The translations under genes were made by a program, and so were the position numbers. Below the pieces are notes generated by a model. It made no database searches. It worked only from the letters and a program-made list of their open reading frames with translations, and was not told the DNA's origin. Shown piece by piece: positions 14,581-17,119 of a stretch of 17,119 bases of DNA. The number at the start of each line of letters is the position of its first letter. Within the stretch, counting starts at the first letter, position 1. Source of the DNA: Sphingobacterium sp. UBA1575 (GTDB lineage Bacteria > Bacteroidota > Bacteroidia > Sphingobacteriales > Sphingobacteriaceae); the NCBI GenBank assembly GCA_002322865.1, contig DCOH01000025.1, forward strand, positions 1 through 17,119, in the 5' to 3' direction.

Positions 14581-17119
14581 ATGAAACATAAATTTAGCTT
14601 ACTTTTCATTAGTTTTTCCTTAATATCATTTGCCCAGGCTCAAAAGAAGCCGATTGATCATACGGTATATGATAACTGGAAATCGATCTCCAGTCCCGCC
14701 ATTAGTAAATCAGGTAACTATATCTATTATTCGATCGTTCCACAGGAAGGTGATGCATTGGCCATTCTGAAAAATAATAAAAACCAAAACTTACTGGAAA
14801 TCCCTAGAGGAAGCAATCTTAAGTTAACGGATAATGAGAAGTTTTTGATCAGTACCATTAAAGCCCCCTTTAAAGAAGTACGGGAAGCAAGGATCAAAAA
14901 GAAAAGACCAGATGATATGCCCAAAGACAGTTTAATGGTTTTTGATATCCTCAATAAAAAGACCACTAAATTTCCAGCTGTAAAATCATCACAAGTAGCT
15001 AGAAAAGCGAATAATTATGTTGCCTTCATATCAGAAATTGTGTTGCCAAATCCTAAAAAGAACGATAAAGCAGACTCGACGAAAAAAGAAGAGGTCAAAA
15101 AGGAAGTTATTGCGGCAAAAGATAGCACCAACAACAGAAGACCTAGCCCTAGAAAAGAGAAAACCACGCCTGTTCTTCATGTATTGAACCTGATTTCAGG
15201 TGACACTTCGCAAATTCTAAAGGCGGATAATTTTTATTGGAGCGATAATGAACAATATTTATTATTTACCCGAAAAGGCGAAGGAAAAGATACCCTGAAC
15301 GAAGCTGGATTATATATTTACGATATAGCAAGTAAAAACAGTAAGAAGATTTCGAATGGTAAAGGAACCTATAAATCTTTTCGTTTTGACGATCAGACTC
15401 ATCAATTGGGATTTTTGGCCGATAAAACTCCTGAAAAAACCTTACAGAAAGAATACAAACTCTATTATTATACGCCTAGACAAGACACGGCCTATATAAT
15501 TGCGGATAAGAACAGTGCTGGAATGCCAGAAAAATGGAATGTTTCAGGAGATGGATTTATCAATTTCAGTAAATCAGGAAATCGGTTATACTTCGGATTG
15601 GCACCAATTGCAAGAGTTCGAGATACAACTTTGGTCGACTTTGAGACCGCAAAATTAGATATCTGGCATTGGCAGGACGATTATCTGCAACCGATGCAGT
15701 TGGTGAATGCTCGAAGAGATATGTCGCGTAATTATACCGCACTTATTAATTTAGCTGGCAACCGGGTAATTCTTCCCTTGTCCGACGACACGTTTAATAG
15801 AATCAGCTTAACCGGCGATGCGGATAACGAATGGGCTTTAGCCACCTCAGATGTGGGGTATCGGATTGAGTCGCAGTGGTCTGGTGGTTCTAAATCAGAT
15901 GTTTACCTGGTATCTACCTTGACCGGAAAAAACAAATTAGTCATCAAGAATCTTTCTGGAATGGCCATGCTCTCTCCTACTGGCACCCACGTCATTTACT
16001 TTGATCGTGAAAATGCAGGTTGGTACAGTTATGATATCCAAAAAGAATCAACAACCCATCTAAACGAAGGCTTGGCTATTAGCTTTGTCGATGAGGAAAA
16101 TGATGTTCCTGCATTACCTGGTCCATATGGATTGGCAGGTTGGTCCAATGACTTTAAGAACATCTACCTAAATGATAGATTTGATATCTGGAAATTAAGT
16201 TTGGATGGAAAGCATAAAAGCATGCTTACCAAAGGAAAAGGTCGTGAAAACCAAATCACCTACCGATATGTGGATGTTAAATTGGAAGATGATCCTAGAA
16301 ATAGAACAACCATTATAGACGAAAAGAAACCCATCTATTTATCGGGTTTTAATAAAACAAATAAATATAACGGGTACTATAAATTGGATAATAAAGGACC
16401 TAAAGAGATTTGGGCTGGACCATTTACCTACAGGATGCTTGCTAATAGTGAAAAGTTGGATCAGGTGATCTATACCAAAGAAGATTATCAAAAGTCTCCA
16501 GACCTTTACTTATTGAGCAATCTTAAAAATGAAACCCGTTTATCAGACATCAATCCGCAACAGGCCAATTATAATTGGGGAACCGCAGAATTGGTTAAAT
16601 GGAAAACTCCTAAAGGACATGATGCAGAAGGCATCCTTTACAAACCTGAAAATTTCGATCCGAACAAGAAATATCCGATCATTGCATATTTCTATGAGGT
16701 ATTGAGTGATGGCCTTTATACTTATCAACCGCCTGCACCAACGCCTTCCCGATTGAATATCCCATATTTCGTCAGCAACGAGTATTTGGTGTTTGCACCA
16801 GATATCCGTTATGAAACAGGATATCCTGGCCGTTCGGCAGAAGAATATATCAATTCAGGGATGCATTATTTAGCTCGGAACAATGCTTGGGTGGATTCGA
16901 CGAAGATGGGAATCCAAGGACAGAGCTGGGGTGGCTATCAGGTGGCACACTTAATTACTAGGACCAATATGTATGCTGCGGCGTGGGCAGGTGCTCCTGT
17001 AGTGAACATGACCTCTGCTTATGGAGGTATCCGTTGGGGAACAGGCATGTCTAGACAATTTCAATATGAAAACACCCAAAGTAGAATAGGAAAGCCGCTG
17101 TGGGAAGCATTGGATCTTT
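14581..17119 (+). CDS. secreted S9-family peptidase (prolyl oligopeptidase/DPP-like), 3' end missing
   Basis: The open frame runs to the right edge without a stop, giving 846 visible residues. The signal peptide is MKHKFSLLFISFSLISFAQA. The long middle part reads as a beta-propeller of WD/TolB-like blades. A Lys/Glu-rich linker at about 157-197 interrupts the first third. The alpha/beta-hydrolase domain begins around residue 690 with WKTPKGHDAEGILYKPENFD and PIIAYFYEVLSDGLY. The nucleophile motif is GIQGQSWGGYQ, with the catalytic serine at S782 (GxSxGG). The Asp and His of the triad lie beyond the window. An in-frame ATG at 14560 would add seven residues ahead of the signal peptide, so 14581 is preferred. 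Family members are about 900-950 residues, consistent with roughly 90% being present. It likely acts in the periplasm on peptides. Confidence 0.92.
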   Translation, partial: MKHKFSLLFISFSLISFAQAQKKPIDHTVYDNWKSISSPAISKSGNYIYYSIVPQEGDALAILKNNKNQNLLEIPRGSNLKLTDNEKFLISTIKAPFKEVREARIKKKRPDDMPKDSLMVFDILNKKTTKFPAVKSSQVARKANNYVAFISEIVLPNPKKNDKADSTKKEEVKKEVIAAKDSTNNRRPSPRKEKTTPVLHVLNLISGDTSQILKADNFYWSDNEQYLLFTRKGEGKDTLNEAGLYIYDIASKNSKKISNGKGTYKSFRFDDQTHQLGFLADKTPEKTLQKEYKLYYYTPRQDTAYIIADKNSAGMPEKWNVSGDGFINFSKSGNRLYFGLAPIARVRDTTLVDFETAKLDIWHWQDDYLQPMQLVNARRDMSRNYTALINLAGNRVILPLSDDTFNRISLTGDADNEWALATSDVGYRIESQWSGGSKSDVYLVSTLTGKNKLVIKNLSGMAMLSPTGTHVIYFDRENAGWYSYDIQKESTTHLNEGLAISFVDEENDVPALPGPYGLAGWSNDFKNIYLNDRFDIWKLSLDGKHKSMLTKGKGRENQITYRYVDVKLEDDPRNRTTIIDEKKPIYLSGFNKTNKYNGYYKLDNKGPKEIWAGPFTYRMLANSEKLDQVIYTKEDYQKSPDLYLLSNLKNETRLSDINPQQANYNWGTAELVKWKTPKGHDAEGILYKPENFDPNKKYPIIAYFYEVLSDGLYTYQPPAPTPSRLNIPYFVSNEYLVFAPDIRYETGYPGRSAEEYINSGMHYLARNNAWVDSTKMGIQGQSWGGYQVAHLITRTNMYAAAWAGAPVVNMTSAYGGIRWGTGMSRQFQYENTQSRIGKPLWEALDL

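Overview
The window looks like a chromosomal segment of a Bacteroidota bacterium, most likely from the Sphingobacteriaceae (Sphingobacterium or Pedobacter relatives). The evidence is the AT-rich composition, several copies of the Bacteroidota -7 promoter motif TAnnTTTG with few Shine-Dalgarno sites, a fimbrillin-type lipoprotein preceded by a characteristic tiny protein, a TonB-dependent receptor, a BamA/TamA-like barrel and a large S9 peptidase. This is inferred from family content only; there is no rRNA or other phylogenetic marker.

Layout. Positions 1-121 (minus) hold the N-terminus of a membrane protein that runs off the left edge. A minus-strand pair follows: an AarF/ABC1/UbiB-family kinase-like protein (876-2540) and, downstream of it, a small HAD-family hydrolase (409-837). 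On the plus strand come a HEAT-like helical protein (2714-3349), a 358-bp AT-rich leader, a 58-residue small protein (3708-3884) and a fimbrillin/FISUMP-type lipoprotein (3898-5643), then a secreted YceI-family protein (5736-6326). A bidirectional terminator separates it from a minus-strand pair: an RluA/RluD-type pseudouridine synthase (start at 8302) and a class IV aminotransferase (6407-7264). Divergent from these is a PLP-dependent D-cysteine desulfhydrase/ACC deaminase-like enzyme (8366-9250). Next come a His-rich two-module FixH/YtkA-like protein (9332-10024), a BamA/TamA-like barrel protein (10109-11410) and a TonB-dependent receptor (11425-13512). The last two are almost certainly one operon. 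A noncoding block of nested repeats (13513-13745) separates them from a convergent SIMPL-domain protein (13746-14480). A secreted S9 peptidase (14581 to the right edge) is cut by the window end but includes its nucleophile serine.

How the genes relate. Most of the window is housekeeping and cell-envelope functions, with no mobile element, phage gene, CRISPR array or defence module. The most system-like parts are (a) the small protein plus fimbrillin-type lipoprotein, a likely surface-structure unit, and (b) the barrel/TonB receptor operon, whose promoter motif is bracketed by a perfect 10-bp inverted repeat, with a His-rich putative metal-binding protein just upstream. The most unusual noncoding structure is at 13522-13725: a REP-like hairpin, a perfect 12-bp palindrome, and three copies of TACTTTCA at exactly 11-bp spacing. 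Two genes (2714 and 8302) have a -7-like motif only 4-5 bp before the ATG, suggesting leaderless transcripts.
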